A DNA stretch of 64,000 nt from an uncultured Prevotellaceae bacterium (lineage in GTDB: Bacteria; Bacteroidota; Bacteroidia; Bacteroidales; Bacteroidaceae), in contig CALEPV010000044.1 in NCBI GenBank assembly GCA_937910905.1, positions 1-64,000 on the forward strand, given 5' to 3'. Both the position numbers and the translations under genes were made by a program. The notes below the pieces were generated by a model that was given only the letters and a program-made list of their open reading frames with translations, was not told the origin of the DNA and searched no databases. Position 1 is the first letter of the stretch. Each line of letters opens with the position of its first letter. Below, one piece after another: positions 50,501 through 60,800 of this stretch.

Positions 50501-53500
50501 TTATTTGACGAGCACCTTCTTGCCGTTTACGATGTAGAGACCGCGAGTGGGCTGCTGCACGCGCTGTCCGGCGAGGTTATAGACAGCACCGTTCAGGTGG
50601 TCGGCCACCTCTGCGGCTGTGATACCCGTTGCAGTGCCACCGAAGTCGAAGCGGAGACCCTTCACCTCACCCTCTGGATCATTAGGCATATCCATGTAAG
50701 CCTTGAAACCACCAAGATTACCTGTGTATTTATAGATGCCCCACGTGTCATTTTCTTTTCCAAGGACGAGGACACCGCCATCTACTGCTGCCGCAGCGGC
50801 CACTGTACCCGTGAGGGCACTTGTGCCAGGTGTAACCGTGGAGAGCACCGTGAAGTTCACCGTCGTCGTCTCTGAGGACTTCCGGCGCAGGATGACACCT
50901 GTGTTGGCAGGCAGCGTACCCGTCACGGCATTCAGCGTCAGCCATTCACCGTTCAGCGTTCCCGTATAAACCTCCACGTCTTCCTCGGGGATGGTCAGGT
51001 CAACAGGGCTGTAGAAGGAAGCGTATTCGCCGGCGAAGGTGACGGGGAGGGTGGTGACTTCTTCGATAGTCCATTTATTACTACGAGTGTCTGTTCCTAA
51101 TGCTGTACTACGGTCAATAGAATTTGTGTAATTAGTCATATAGTCATAGAAATATATATCCGAAGACTTGATGGCATAATAACCGATTTGATCCGTTCCT
51201 TGAGAGAACGTTATTTCCGTTGCGTTGGCTGTTCCTAAGCCCCAGGCCCATTGGGAACTCGTTGTATTTACATATTTGCCTGTGGCATAACTAATAAGGT
51301 TCAGCTTCTCATCATTTGTCTGTAAATAGAAGATAGCCTTATCCGTGTCATCGGTATTCTTGTAATTTGAGTTGGTGCTAGTTTCCTCATTACTGATATA
51401 CTTGCTATTATTTCCTCCCTTAAATCGATAGAATTTGCCAGAAGCAGGTTGATTGATGGTCAACTTTGTAGCAGGGCTTGAAAGGGTGGTTGTCCACGAC
51501 GTAAATTGTGTTGCCGTGGCATACGTTGCGGCAATCGCTTCGTCATAAGCGGTAATCATGTCACTTGAAGTTGCACCACTATATTCACCAAGCCCACTGC
51601 CGATTTTATTCCTATACGGCTCAAAAGCGGTCGTTGCTGCTGTGAGATTTGTTTGTAATGTGGCGAAGTCAGCTGGATTATCCTCGATAGTTACTTGGAC
51701 ACCCAAGTGGGTAGAATTTACACCTAGCTCCTGACTTCCTTCATCTGAATTTACACGGGAAAGGCACAGTGTTGGTGTCGTTTTCATTTTCCAAGCAAAT
51801 CCCGTAACGCTTGAGCTATAATCATAGGTTTCATACGTAAAGGCACTACCCGTTTCTTCCAAGCTGGTCGCGTTCGTATCATGAGAATTGCTTGTTTTAC
51901 TGCTGTAGATACTCTTATTGGCAAATACATTCTTTAGTGTGAATGATATTGCTCCATTATCAATGGAAGGACAAATCAGCCATTCAAAATGTTCATGATT
52001 CAGATTGGTCGGATAATCATCTCTTGTGGTTGTTATATTGTCTCCGTCCGCATACCAATAAAACACATGATTTGAAATGTATTTTGAGGAGAAGCTCCCG
52101 ATATACACTTTATTTGTCTGACTATTTGAGGATATGGGGAATGGGAAAGTAATATTTGCGGTGAAGGTATTAGTTGAAATGTTCCACGCAGGATTACTCA
52201 GAGTATAGCCCGCGCAACCTGTAAATGTAGGTGTTGTGCCAAGAACTGCCGTAAAGGTTCCACTATAGGTGGCACCGTTCGCGTCTGTTATTGTATAATT
52301 AAGAGTTTCCTCTGTTGCTGATGACAAAGAAGTGTATTCTTCATCCGTGATATAGGTGATGTTCCACTGGGAGGCTCCTTCATCATATCCCCATGCCACT
52401 ACATAACCTTGATCCGTATAACTAGAATTATAGTGAATAGCCTCTGTAGCACTACCGCCTGCCTTTGCTCTCGCAAAATAGACAACATTGTCCGTCGTGT
52501 TGGCATAGTTGCCGATATATAAGGGGGTGGCACTTGCAGATGTCGATACAGTACCCGGGTTGGTGCTTCCAGAATTAGGATTATCGGTATAGTAACCGCT
52601 CTTCACGCCTTTCAGGTAATACTTCCCGTCGCTTGCATATTCCACCTTCATCACTGCCTCGGCGTTCAATGCGGTGGCGGTGGCGGTAATCTGGCTTGTG
52701 CCGATGTTCATGTACTGGCCCGTGGCCGTACTGTTCACGGCATAGAACTTGCGTCCATTCGGAATAGTCCAGAAAGCGTTGGCGGCAGTCGTCACCGCGT
52801 CTGTGGTCGTAGCGTCATTGATGTTGGTTACAATAGTTGACACGCTGGCCGCGGGATAGAGTGCCGTAATGTTTGCCACTGCCTTTGTAGCATACAAGGC
52901 ATCGAACTTGGCAATGGCCAACGAGGCGGCGGCGCTGACAGATGCGGCATTGGCCGTGAATAGCATTGCCGAGGTGTAATCTCCGTTGTAGTATGGGGCA
53001 ACAGAAATAGCATCGCTGGAATTGAATACCGCGTTTGACTCCCGCAGGATATAACATCCGGCGTTATTAGCATCTGTTGGACGCTCATCTGTTTTAATAT
53101 ACAGTTTCCCATTGCAGTTGGAGGATGTCACATAACTGTTCACCACCTTATTTATCGAGGCAAAGGTGAATTCGTTGACAGCATTTGAAACGTTGAATGT
53201 TGCCGTTGCTCCGGTATAGGTCAGGTAGTAACCGTCGGAGTTGTTCACCAGGATCCAGCGTTGCTCACCGGCAAGATTGGTGTAGGAGTGTGCTACGAAC
53301 ACCGAACCCTGTGCAGCAGAAGCCGATGATGCAACCGTGAGCGAAGTGCTGCTGGAACTCAATGCCCAGAACGTGTTTCCGTTATTGGATACAAAATCTA
53401 TCGTGTAGCATCCACCGTCAGCAATTTCTATCACCTCATAAAATACATAGGCGTGAGCCTTATCTGCAAGGCCAAAGGCTGACGCAGTACCGTTCCAATA

Positions 53501-54004
53501 TTTCGTCTCACCAGACCCTTGGATATAAACAGCTTTATGGGCAGAGGTTATGCTTTCTGCAACGGTTATAGTGGAGTTGTCATCTGCAGAATAGTATTTA
53601 ACACCGTCACCTTTTTTGGTGCATGTAGAGTAATCGGCGATGGTATAGTCTTTGGCCGAACCTGCTTCTCCTAAAGCTGTGCCACCTGTACTATATTTTG
53701 AAGAGCCGACATTCTTTATTTTGTATGTCCCGCTTGTGCTACCTGTTTCCAGTTCCCATAAATAGGCATCGTTGGTCGTGGTATAAGATAATGGAAGCGT
53801 TACGTTTGTAATACCGTAAGCCGTTCCATTACCATAGAGGAAATACTGGCGACTGCCATTGGCCGTGTTGTAAATCATGTACTTCTTGCCAGTTTGCAAA
53901 TCACCGGCAGCCACACGACCGCCTACAAAGTAAGTGGACGTCGCCCACGCCCCGCTTGGACACAATACAAGCAGGGCGAATAGTAAAAGTAAAGTTCGTT
54001 TCAT
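50501..54004 (-). CDS. Large secreted protein with T9SS-type tail
   Basis: 1167 residues with signal peptide MKRTLLLLFALLVLCPSGAW. The body is Ser/Thr/Asn-rich and beta-rich, with recurring segments of type KYMIYNTANGSRQYFLYGNG, YYLTYTGATATFNV, GQYMNIGTSQI, GKFYRFKGGNNSKYIS and NLISYATGKYVNT, which look like repeated small beta-trefoil or ricin-like units. Helical segments carry VTTAANAFW and TAATTAFEPYRNKIG. The end NLAGQRVQQPTRGLYIVNGK then KVLVK resembles a type IX sorting tail. The gene is more AT-rich than its neighbours. Function unknown; adhesin or carbohydrate binding is plausible. Confidence 0.8.
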   Translation of the reverse strand: MKRTLLLLFALLVLCPSGAWATSTYFVGGRVAAGDLQTGKKYMIYNTANGSRQYFLYGNGTAYGITNVTLPLSYTTTNDAYLWELETGSTSGTYKIKNVGSSKYSTGGTALGEAGSAKDYTIADYSTCTKKGDGVKYYSADDNSTITVAESITSAHKAVYIQGSGETKYWNGTASAFGLADKAHAYVFYEVIEIADGGCYTIDFVSNNGNTFWALSSSSTSLTVASSASAAQGSVFVAHSYTNLAGEQRWILVNNSDGYYLTYTGATATFNVSNAVNEFTFASINKVVNSYVTSSNCNGKLYIKTDERPTDANNAGCYILRESNAVFNSSDAISVAPYYNGDYTSAMLFTANAASVSAAASLAIAKFDALYATKAVANITALYPAASVSTIVTNINDATTTDAVTTAANAFWTIPNGRKFYAVNSTATGQYMNIGTSQITATATALNAEAVMKVEYASDGKYYLKGVKSGYYTDNPNSGSTNPGTVSTSASATPLYIGNYANTTDNVVYFARAKAGGSATEAIHYNSSYTDQGYVVAWGYDEGASQWNITYITDEEYTSLSSATEETLNYTITDANGATYSGTFTAVLGTTPTFTGCAGYTLSNPAWNISTNTFTANITFPFPISSNSQTNKVYIGSFSSKYISNHVFYWYADGDNITTTRDDYPTNLNHEHFEWLICPSIDNGAISFTLKNVFANKSIYSSKTSNSHDTNATSLEETGSAFTYETYDYSSSVTGFAWKMKTTPTLCLSRVNSDEGSQELGVNSTHLGVQVTIEDNPADFATLQTNLTAATTAFEPYRNKIGSGLGEYSGATSSDMITAYDEAIAATYATATQFTSWTTTLSSPATKLTINQPASGKFYRFKGGNNSKYISNEETSTNSNYKNTDDTDKAIFYLQTNDEKLNLISYATGKYVNTTSSQWAWGLGTANATEITFSQGTDQIGYYAIKSSDIYFYDYMTNYTNSIDRSTALGTDTRSNKWTIEEVTTLPVTFAGEYASFYSPVDLTIPEEDVEVYTGTLNGEWLTLNAVTGTLPANTGVILRRKSSETTTVNFTVLSTVTPGTSALTGTVAAAAAVDGGVLVLGKENDTWGIYKYTGNLGGFKAYMDMPNDPEGEVKGLRFDFGGTATGITAAEVADHLNGAVYNLAGQRVQQPTRGLYIVNGKKVLVK

Positions 54005-54099
54005 TTGTTATAAGTTAGTTTGTTAATAAAGCCCGTATGTCAGATGGTGCTGCCTAAACTAACCTATATATACATAAGAAAAGCGCAGGCAAAAACCAT

Positions 54100-54253
54100 A
54101 CGCCTATCAGGTTCACCACAAACCTAAACACCCTATGGATGTGCCTACGCCGAGTAGCGCAAGCATCAATGGGTGTTATGGTAGGCATACAGCATAAGCT
54201 GATGGCCTAATGATTGCTCGTAAAACTTGTCGAGGTGGTGATTCGATAGGCGT
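54100..54253 (-). ncRNA. Candidate structured RNA in the 5' leader of the large secreted protein
   Basis: The transcribed minus strand can form nested stems: 54245-54253 with 54100-54108 (9 bp, ACGCCTATC/GATAGGCGT), 54235-54240 with 54114-54119 (CACCAC/GTGGTG) and 54171-54177 with 54127-54133 (AACACCC/GGGTGTT), extended by 54164-54167 with 54138-54141. A further 7-bp match, TGCCTAC (54181-54187, minus) with GTAGGCA (54142-54148, minus), crosses the third stem and would be a pseudoknot. I could not match it to a riboswitch class I know. Confidence 0.45.
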
Positions 54254-54307
54254 TTTGAGCAAATTCAATATGTTGTGATATCTCCCACCTCTGTGGGCAT
54301 CACGGGG

Positions 54308-54338
54308 CAAATGTAAGCAAAAATGTTGAACGTGCAAA
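54308..54338 (-). promoter_or_regulatory. Promoter of the large secreted protein gene with dyad over the -33 box
   Basis: On the minus strand a -33 box TTTG (54335-54338) and a -7 box TACATTTG (54308-54315) are 19 bp apart. A 7-bp dyad CGTGCAA/TTGCACG (54331-54349) covers the -33 box and may be an operator. The start codon is about 300 nt downstream. Confidence 0.65.
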
Positions 54339-54825
54339 GAAATTGCACGGAAAGTTGGGGCATTTACTCCAAATTCACTCCAAATATGTGTTCAAGAGCT
54401 TACCACACATTGCTCTCTGGCATAACGGACGTGATTGTTCGTGAATAGGACGTGAATTATAGTTAGATATGCCGATAAATAGATATCGATAGTACAAATC
54501 GTACAATTATAGGTGCGCGATTTGTGTTAGTTTTACATTTGTTAACGTATTAAGCCCACCAAATTGAGGGTATTTTGTGGTGCATAATGATGTAGAATGT
54601 CAAAAATGGCGTGATTTAGATGCTGATTTGTGCATATAAATGGGGTTGTATTGTCATTTTTGTGCGCATTTTGGGGGTATTTGGGGTACTAAGCCCACCA
54701 AAGCTCACCAAGAAGCTCACCAATTAATAAGCAGATAATGAAGTTGTTAAGTGAATATGGTGGGGATTATCGCACTATATGTAATGTAAATGTGTGTATG
54801 TAGAGATGTGCAAATCGAACACCTT

Positions 54826-54881
54826 GGGAGTGCAGGCGGCTCGCCTGCAGATGTCTCTGGGAGCGCAGGCGGCTCGCCTGC
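54826..54881. repeat. Two copies of a GCAGGCG/CGCCTGC palindrome unit
   Basis: GCAGGCGGCTCGCCTGC occurs at 54832-54848 and 54865-54881, each preceded by GGGAG and a G/C dinucleotide. A third copy with the same flanks (GGGAGC before, AAACAAT after) is at 36577-36593, also just before a 22-bp-period array. Confidence 0.75.
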
Positions 54882-54895
54882 AGAAACAATACTTG

Positions 54896-55035
54896 CGCCG
54901 TGGTGTAGCAACCTTTGCACCGTGGTGCAGCAACCTTTGCACCGTGGTGCAGAAAGCCCATCGACGCGGTGCAACTGTTGCTGCATCGCGTCGATGGGTG
55001 TTGTGCATCGCGTCGATGGGTGTTGTGCATCGCGA
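54896..55035. repeat. Second palindrome array with 22-bp period
   Basis: CGCCGTGGTG, CACCGTGGTG and CACCGTGGTG start at 54896, 54918 and 54940, again 22 bp apart. After CCCATCGACGCGGTG come further units of GCATCGCGTCGATGGGTGTT type, ending with the palindrome TGCATCGCGATGCA (55027). Sister of the array at 36663-36782. Confidence 0.75.
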
Positions 55036-55137
55036 TGCAGAGGGGGTCTTGAAGTGTCCGCTCGGCATCCCGTAGGGTGACGCTTGACCTTTCAAGAAGG
55101 GTCTCTTCGAGCGGAGCGGACATCGCGAGCTTACAGC

Positions 55138-55743
55138 TTACAGCATCTTGAGTGCCAGCTTGATGACGTGCTCCACCTGGGCGTCGGGTTCGGCGCGGAG
55201 GATGGCGGTGACGGCTTTGTGGGCTGGGGCGGGGGAGAAGCCGAGCATGGTGAGGGCTGCGATGGCTTCGTCCTGCACCTCCTTGTTCGGTGCTGGCTGT
55301 GGGGTGCTGTCTGTGGGGGCAAGTGTGGCATCGAGCCCGAGCGCTGCCACCTTGTCCTTCAGCTCGACGATGATGCGTTGTGCGGTCTTGCCACCTATGC
55401 CTTTGGCTTGCTTGAGCAGCTTGTCGTCGCCGCGAACGATAGCATCGCACAGCTGGGCGGGTGTCATAGAGCTGAGTATGACCCGCGCGCTCTGTCCGCC
55501 CACGCCGCTGACGGAGTTGAGCAGCAGGAACAGCGTGCGCTCTGCTTTGGTGGCGAAGCCCCACAGCTGGTAGGCGTCCTCGCGTATGCTCTCCTGCACG
55601 AAGAGCTTCACTTCGGCCGTCATGCCTTGCAGGGCGCTGTAGGTGGCGTGCGTGATGTTGAGCGCATAGCCTACGCCGCGGGCATCGAGCACAGCCATAG
55701 TGGGTGTGAGTTCGGCTATGGTACCGCGGATATATTCAATCAT
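55138..55743 (-). CDS. ruvA: Holliday junction DNA helicase subunit RuvA
   Basis: 201 residues from the ATG at 55743 (MIEYIRGTIAELTPTMAVLD), the family start; an extra 8 upstream codons do not fit. OB-fold domain I, two helix-hairpin-helix motifs (SVSGVGGQSARVILSS, GIGGKTAQRIIVELKDKV) and the C-terminal domain III (EAIAALTMLGFSPAPAHKAV) that contacts RuvB. Its first codons overlap the end of the GH51 gene by 8 bp, so it is probably translated from the same mRNA. Confidence 0.96.
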   Translation of the reverse strand: MIEYIRGTIAELTPTMAVLDARGVGYALNITHATYSALQGMTAEVKLFVQESIREDAYQLWGFATKAERTLFLLLNSVSGVGGQSARVILSSMTPAQLCDAIVRGDDKLLKQAKGIGGKTAQRIIVELKDKVAALGLDATLAPTDSTPQPAPNKEVQDEAIAALTMLGFSPAPAHKAVTAILRAEPDAQVEHVIKLALKML

Positions 55744-57754
55744 AGAGCGGTACGCGAATGACAACAAAGGTCTTGGCGGGCAGGGTGTAGGTGAGCTGGC
55801 TGGCTTGGGCTGCGAGGGTGGTGGCTCGTGGTGCCACTACTTCGGCCTGGCCGGGTGTGTTCTCGGCATCGTAGTTGGAGCAGTCGAGTGCGGTGAGGGT
55901 GGCGGTGGCTTGCAGCTTCTTGCCTCTGACCACTACGCGCAGCGGCTGTGGCTGGGCGGTGGTGTTGATGGCTTTGACGATGAGTTCGCCTGTCTGCTTG
56001 TCGAGCACGGAGGATGCGAAGACGCCGTCCTGCCCCTTCTCGACGGGGTTGGCTGCTGGCTGGCCGCCGGGCAGGGTGACGGTGGTGGGTAGCACGTTGG
56101 TACCGCGGTTGTGCATATAGAGTTGCTGAACATAGTAGCTGGCTGTGCGGGCTGTGGAGAGGTTGTCGTACCAGATGAGGTCGGGTCGCCACTGCCAGCC
56201 TTCGATGTGGGCGAACAGGGGTGCGTAGGTGGCCATGTGTACGACGTCGGCATTGCGCTCGATGTTGGTCATGAAGGCAGCCTCGTAGATGCTGGCACCG
56301 GCGTGGTTCCACTTCTTGCCGCGATCGTGGCATGCCCACTCGCCGGCGAACACCTTCGGGCCTTTGCGGTCGTAGCTGTCGTAGCGGTTCATCCAGTTCT
56401 TGTACCAGTTGATGTCGCGGTAGTAGTGCTCATCGACGAGGTCGGCCTTGAGGCGGCGCATGGCTTCCCATCCGTGCTCAAACCACTTGTCCTCGGCGTT
56501 GGGGCCGCTGGTGCCTATGAGCTTGATCTCGGGGTGAACGCGGCGTACGGCGGGTGCGATGATGGCCAGACGGTCGTAGTAGGGCTGCTCCCACTGCTCG
56601 TTGCCTATGGCGAGGAACTTGAGGTTGAAGGGTTCGGGGTGGCCCATGTCGGCACGGAGCTTGGCCCACTGGTTGGTGGCTGGGTCGCCGTTGGCGAAGT
56701 CGATGAGGTCTATGCAGTCGTCGATGAACTGCTGGAGTCCCTCAACGGTGGCGGGAGCATGGGCATCCTCGCCGTTCTGGAACTGGCATGCCATACCTAC
56801 GTTGAGCACTGGCAGCGGCTCGGCTCCAATCTCCTCGGCCAGCTGGAAGTACTCGAAGAAGCCGAGGCCGTAGCTCTGGAAGTAGTCGGGGTAGTAGCGA
56901 TAGGTGAAGGTGTTCTCCCAGCGGTTCTTGTTGGTGGGACGGTTCTCCACGGGTCCTACGGTGTTCTTCCACTGGTAGCGGAGCTGGAGCGTGGTGCCCT
57001 CGACGATGCATCCGCCTGGGAAGCGGAACACGCCCGGGTGCAGGTCGTAGAGTGCCTGAGCCACATCGCGGCGCATACCGTTCTCGTGTCCCATCCAGGT
57101 GTCTACGGGGAAGAGCGAGATGTGCTCGAGGTCCACTGTGCCTGTGCCTGAGTGGCGCTTGTCGTCCACGAGGAATATGCGCAGCTCGGCTTTGGCTATG
57201 GCGCGCGGGCTCTTGATGGTCACGGTGTACTTCTTCCAGTCCTGTGAATCGATGGTCAGGTCGGCATTGGCGAACTCCTGGTGCTCGTCCATCGTGGTTT
57301 GGTCGACGAACTGAATCCAGAGCTTCGATGTGCGTCCGTCGGGCACGCGTGCCCAGACGGAGAAGCGGTAGTCAGCGTCCTGCTGCAGGCCCATGCCGAA
57401 GTAGCCCTCGTTCTGCAGTCCTGTCCAGAGGTCTGGGTGACCGGCTGAGCTGAGGCGCACGTAGTAGGGGTTGCGCTCGAATGGTCCGTCGTCTCTGACG
57501 TCCACCTTGCCGAAGGTCTTCCACCCCATGAGGTGGTCGGGTGTGAATTCAAACGAGCGGTTTTTTACGAGCTCACCGTAGAGACCGCCGTCGGCTGCGA
57601 AGTTGATGTCCTCGAAGAAGATGCCGTACATAGTCGGCTGTATGGGTGCGCCTACCTTCTTGGCGTTGACTGTGATAACGGTCTCGTTGTCTGCCATAGC
57701 CGGCATTGTCGCAGCTGCGAGTGCTGCTGTCAGGAATAGAACACGTAGGTTCAT
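55736..57754 (-). CDS. GH51-type alpha-L-arabinofuranosidase
   Basis: Exported hydrolase of 672 residues (signal to about 22) that removes arabinose from arabinan, arabinoxylan or RG-I side chains. Opening VGAPIQPTMYGIFFEDINFA and GLYGELVKNRSFE are typical. A carbohydrate-binding-like region (about 90-215) interrupts the N-terminus. The TIM barrel holds PGGCIVEGT, acid/base E386 in AIGNEQW and nucleophile E472 in VFAGEWACH. It is downstream of the PL11 lyase, which suggests joint action on pectin. Confidence 0.93.
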   Translation of the reverse strand: MNLRVLFLTAALAAATMPAMADNETVITVNAKKVGAPIQPTMYGIFFEDINFAADGGLYGELVKNRSFEFTPDHLMGWKTFGKVDVRDDGPFERNPYYVRLSSAGHPDLWTGLQNEGYFGMGLQQDADYRFSVWARVPDGRTSKLWIQFVDQTTMDEHQEFANADLTIDSQDWKKYTVTIKSPRAIAKAELRIFLVDDKRHSGTGTVDLEHISLFPVDTWMGHENGMRRDVAQALYDLHPGVFRFPGGCIVEGTTLQLRYQWKNTVGPVENRPTNKNRWENTFTYRYYPDYFQSYGLGFFEYFQLAEEIGAEPLPVLNVGMACQFQNGEDAHAPATVEGLQQFIDDCIDLIDFANGDPATNQWAKLRADMGHPEPFNLKFLAIGNEQWEQPYYDRLAIIAPAVRRVHPEIKLIGTSGPNAEDKWFEHGWEAMRRLKADLVDEHYYRDINWYKNWMNRYDSYDRKGPKVFAGEWACHDRGKKWNHAGASIYEAAFMTNIERNADVVHMATYAPLFAHIEGWQWRPDLIWYDNLSTARTASYYVQQLYMHNRGTNVLPTTVTLPGGQPAANPVEKGQDGVFASSVLDKQTGELIVKAINTTAQPQPLRVVVRGKKLQATATLTALDCSNYDAENTPGQAEVVAPRATTLAAQASQLTYTLPAKTFVVIRVPLYD

Positions 57755-57821
57755 AAGGTGTATAAAGGTTAAAGGTTAAAGGTTAAAGGTGTATAAAGGT
57801 TAAAGGTTAAAGGTTAAAGGT
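57755..57821. repeat. Tandem 31-bp repeat made of GGTTAAA heptads
   Basis: Two identical 31-bp units (57757-57787 and 57788-57818), each GGTGTATAAA plus three GGTTAAA-type heptads, fill the gap between the PL11 and GH51 genes. Comparable heptad runs (GGTTTCA) lie at 49926-49974. Copy number may vary by slippage. Confidence 0.8.
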
Positions 57822-57823
57822 AT

Positions 57824-60800
57824 TTATTTCATTACTTTCTTTCCGCTGGTCACGTAGATGTGGCCGTGCTGCAAGTTGGCAGGCGCTACAGCTGTGCCGT
57901 CGATGCTATAGATGGCAGCTGGTGCGGCCGTAGCCTCTGGTGTAGCAGTCTGCCCGATGCCTACAGGGGTGGTGGTGGCCTGCCCTATGAGGTACTGATC
58001 CAGCGGCGGGTTGCTGGCCGAGCCCTTGATGTAGAGCCAGGGTGTGGCAGCTGGCTGGAGCTTGTTGTGGGCTATCTTGTAGAATCCCAAGTTGCCTGTC
58101 ACCTCGTCGGTGCGCAGCTCGTAGCAGTAGGCGTAGGTCTCCTCGCTGTTGGTCAGCACGCTGTCCACGGCGCATCCCTTGAGGTAGGTCTTGTTCACCG
58201 ATACGGCAGTATTGGTGGTGGGCACGAACTTCACCACATCGCCTGCTGTGCCTCGATACACGATGGATGCATCGGCTGGGATGGTGGCTCCTGCTGCGAG
58301 CCGCGCGATGCGCACGGTGTCGACAGTGGCGTTAACGCCGGTGACGTTGTAGGCTGTGATGCCTGTAGGCAGGGTCACGGGGTATGAGGTGTAGAGCACG
58401 TCCCATCCCTGAGCTGGAATGGTGCGCTCGATGGTGTACTGTGTGCGTAGGTCGTAGGAGAGGTGTGGTGGCTGGTTGTAGCACACGTTCTGGCTGATGA
58501 GCTGTGCTCGGTAGGCGAGGTCGTCCATCAGGTGGGGCACGCCGTAGTCGGTGGGGTAGTCGGTGGCCTGCACCACGAGTCGGTAGTCGCTGCCCGACTG
58601 GTCCCAGGTGACAATCTCCTCGCGCCAGTCGCCGAGCATGTCGCCCGACACGCATGGGTTCTGCTTGGAGGAGTTGTTGTAGTTGCCCAGCACGTAGTTG
58701 CCTCCGCCCACCTGCATACGCCAGAAGGCGCTGGCCGAGGGGTTCCAGTACTCCAGCACGTTCTTGCCGTAGAAGTCGTCGGCGAGGTCGCCGTTCCAGT
58801 AGATGCGGAAGCTGAGTCCTGCGCCTCCGCCGTGGCTGATGGAGGCTGCTATGGTGTTGCCGTCGGTGTCGTAGATGCCGGCATCGGCACTGCTCTGCCA
58901 GTAGGCGTTCTCTGCCTCGGGGTTGAAGTGGGCCATGATGCCACGTCCGGTGTCGCTGCTGGCGGTGCGTCGCAGCAGAATCTCGCCTGTGCGGGCATCG
59001 CGGATGTCGGAGCCGTAGGGCGAGTGCTCATGCACCATGAAGTACTCCTGTCCCGGGCGTGAGGGTATGAAGTCTCCCAGGTGTATGGCATCGCCGTGGC
59101 CCAGTCCTGTGCGGTAGAGCGTGGTGCCGTCGTGCAGCAGTGCTCCCGAGCCGTAGTGTATCTCCTGCCGTCCGTCGCCCGTCACGTCGCCTATGCTGAT
59201 CCAGTGGCAGCCCTCGCCGTAGACGGTCTTTGTGAGGTTCTTAACGCTGCCGTCGGCATACTTCACGGTGCCTTTCGTGGCGCTCTCGCCGCGATGCAGC
59301 CATCGCAGGGTGATATTCTCGCCGTCCCAGTCGTAGGCTCCTATCTTGCATCCGCTGTAGTAGCCGCGTGCGAAGATGGCCGAGGGGTTGGCATTCTCTC
59401 CGTCCAGCCAGGCGATGGCTGCCAGATAGCGCTCGGAGCGGTTCTGATTGCTGTCGCCCCAGAAGCTGGTGGTCTCGTCGGCGTAGGCGGTGTGGTACTT
59501 GATGGTCTTCAGCTCGGCGCCAGTCACACCGTCGAACACGGTGATGTATTCCGAGCCATGATCCTGCTTGCCGCGTCCGCTCTTGAGGTTGGCCGTGGGG
59601 TCGTCGCCGGGCAGCAACACGTAGTTGCCTTCGCCGTCGATGGCGCCCGGAGCTGTCTTGACCATGAACTCACCGTAGCCGTCGCCGTCGAGGTCCCAGG
59701 CGATGAACATAGCTGTGTGGGCCGAGTTGAACATGTTGTGTCCGGTGTGTAGCATCCACATGCGCGTGCCGTCCATTTTGTAGCAGGCGTAGAAGGCGGG
59801 CGATGTGGTTCCGCTGCTGGCGGCATCCTTCTCGTTGGATGGCGCCCATTTCAGTATGATTTCGTACTCGCCGTCGCCGTCCATGTCGCAGAATGAGGCA
59901 TCGTTGGGGGTGTAGGTGGCTCCTGCCGAGGTCGGGTCGGTGGGTGCTCCGCCCTGCAGGGTGATATACTTCACCTGGCTGTCCCATGCCTTCACGTCTT
60001 CCTGTCGGTCGAGCAGCCGGCCCTGTGCGTCGACGGCCTCGAGGGTGTAGACGCTGGCAGCTGTGCCGCCTGTGTCGAGGTAGTTGGTCTTGCCGGCCAC
60101 AGGTGTCTTGGTGATGAGTGTCTTGCCGCGATAGAGCCGGAAGCGGATGTCGCGGGCGTTGTCGGAGGCTCTGAGTCGCCAGCTTACGAGCACGCCGCTA
60201 CTGGTCTTCACGGCCATGAGTCCGCGGCCCAGCGGCTGGGCCTCGCCGCGCGGCTCGCGGTAGCTCACCACGAAGCGCACGTAGCAGCTGAACACCTGGC
60301 GTCCGGCTTGCAGAGCCTTGATGGTGGCTATCTTGTCGGCATATGTGATGGTGGCAGTGTAGCCCTCGGCAGGAGTCACGGCGAAGTCGGTCGGGTCGCC
60401 GTAGCACTTGTCGGGATAGGTGGCTGTCTCGCCGTTCTTCAGGCCTTGGATGAGGCTCAGCAGCGCGCCTGCCGAGCATGTGGCAGCGGTGAAGTAGTGG
60501 GAGGCAGCGTAGATAGGCTCGTCGGTCTCACCGCCGATGCTCACGTTGCGCAGCGCCAGCGACTTGGGGGTCTCGCTGTCCGAGCCGTTGAAGTTGTAGA
60601 CGTAGATGATGAGCGAGAACGTCTGCCCGCCCTGCACCAGCTGGTCAGACAGCTGGTAGGCGTGATGGCTGTAGCCGGTGCTGTTGCTGGCACCTATCTT
60701 GTTGCGCAAGGGCACAACAGCGCTTTCTACCAGTACCTCAGCTCCCGTGCCGTTCTTGATGTACACGTCGAAGTTGCCGCCGTCGGTGCCGCACTTGGCT

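Larger units (their letters stand above)
54005..55137. other. 1.1-kb gene-free region: RNA leader, promoter, AT-rich DNA and a repeat array
   Basis: From the gene start outwards: a 300-nt leader with a foldable domain (54100-54253), a promoter (54308-54338), AT-rich DNA with two AAGCCCACCAAA units (near 54551 and 54690) and nothing else recognised, then palindromic repeats from 54826. Confidence 0.6.

Noticed and set aside
54100..54253. Cobalamin, SRP or tmRNA identity for the structured leader
   Set aside because: None of the conserved cores I know for these RNAs is present in the sequence.
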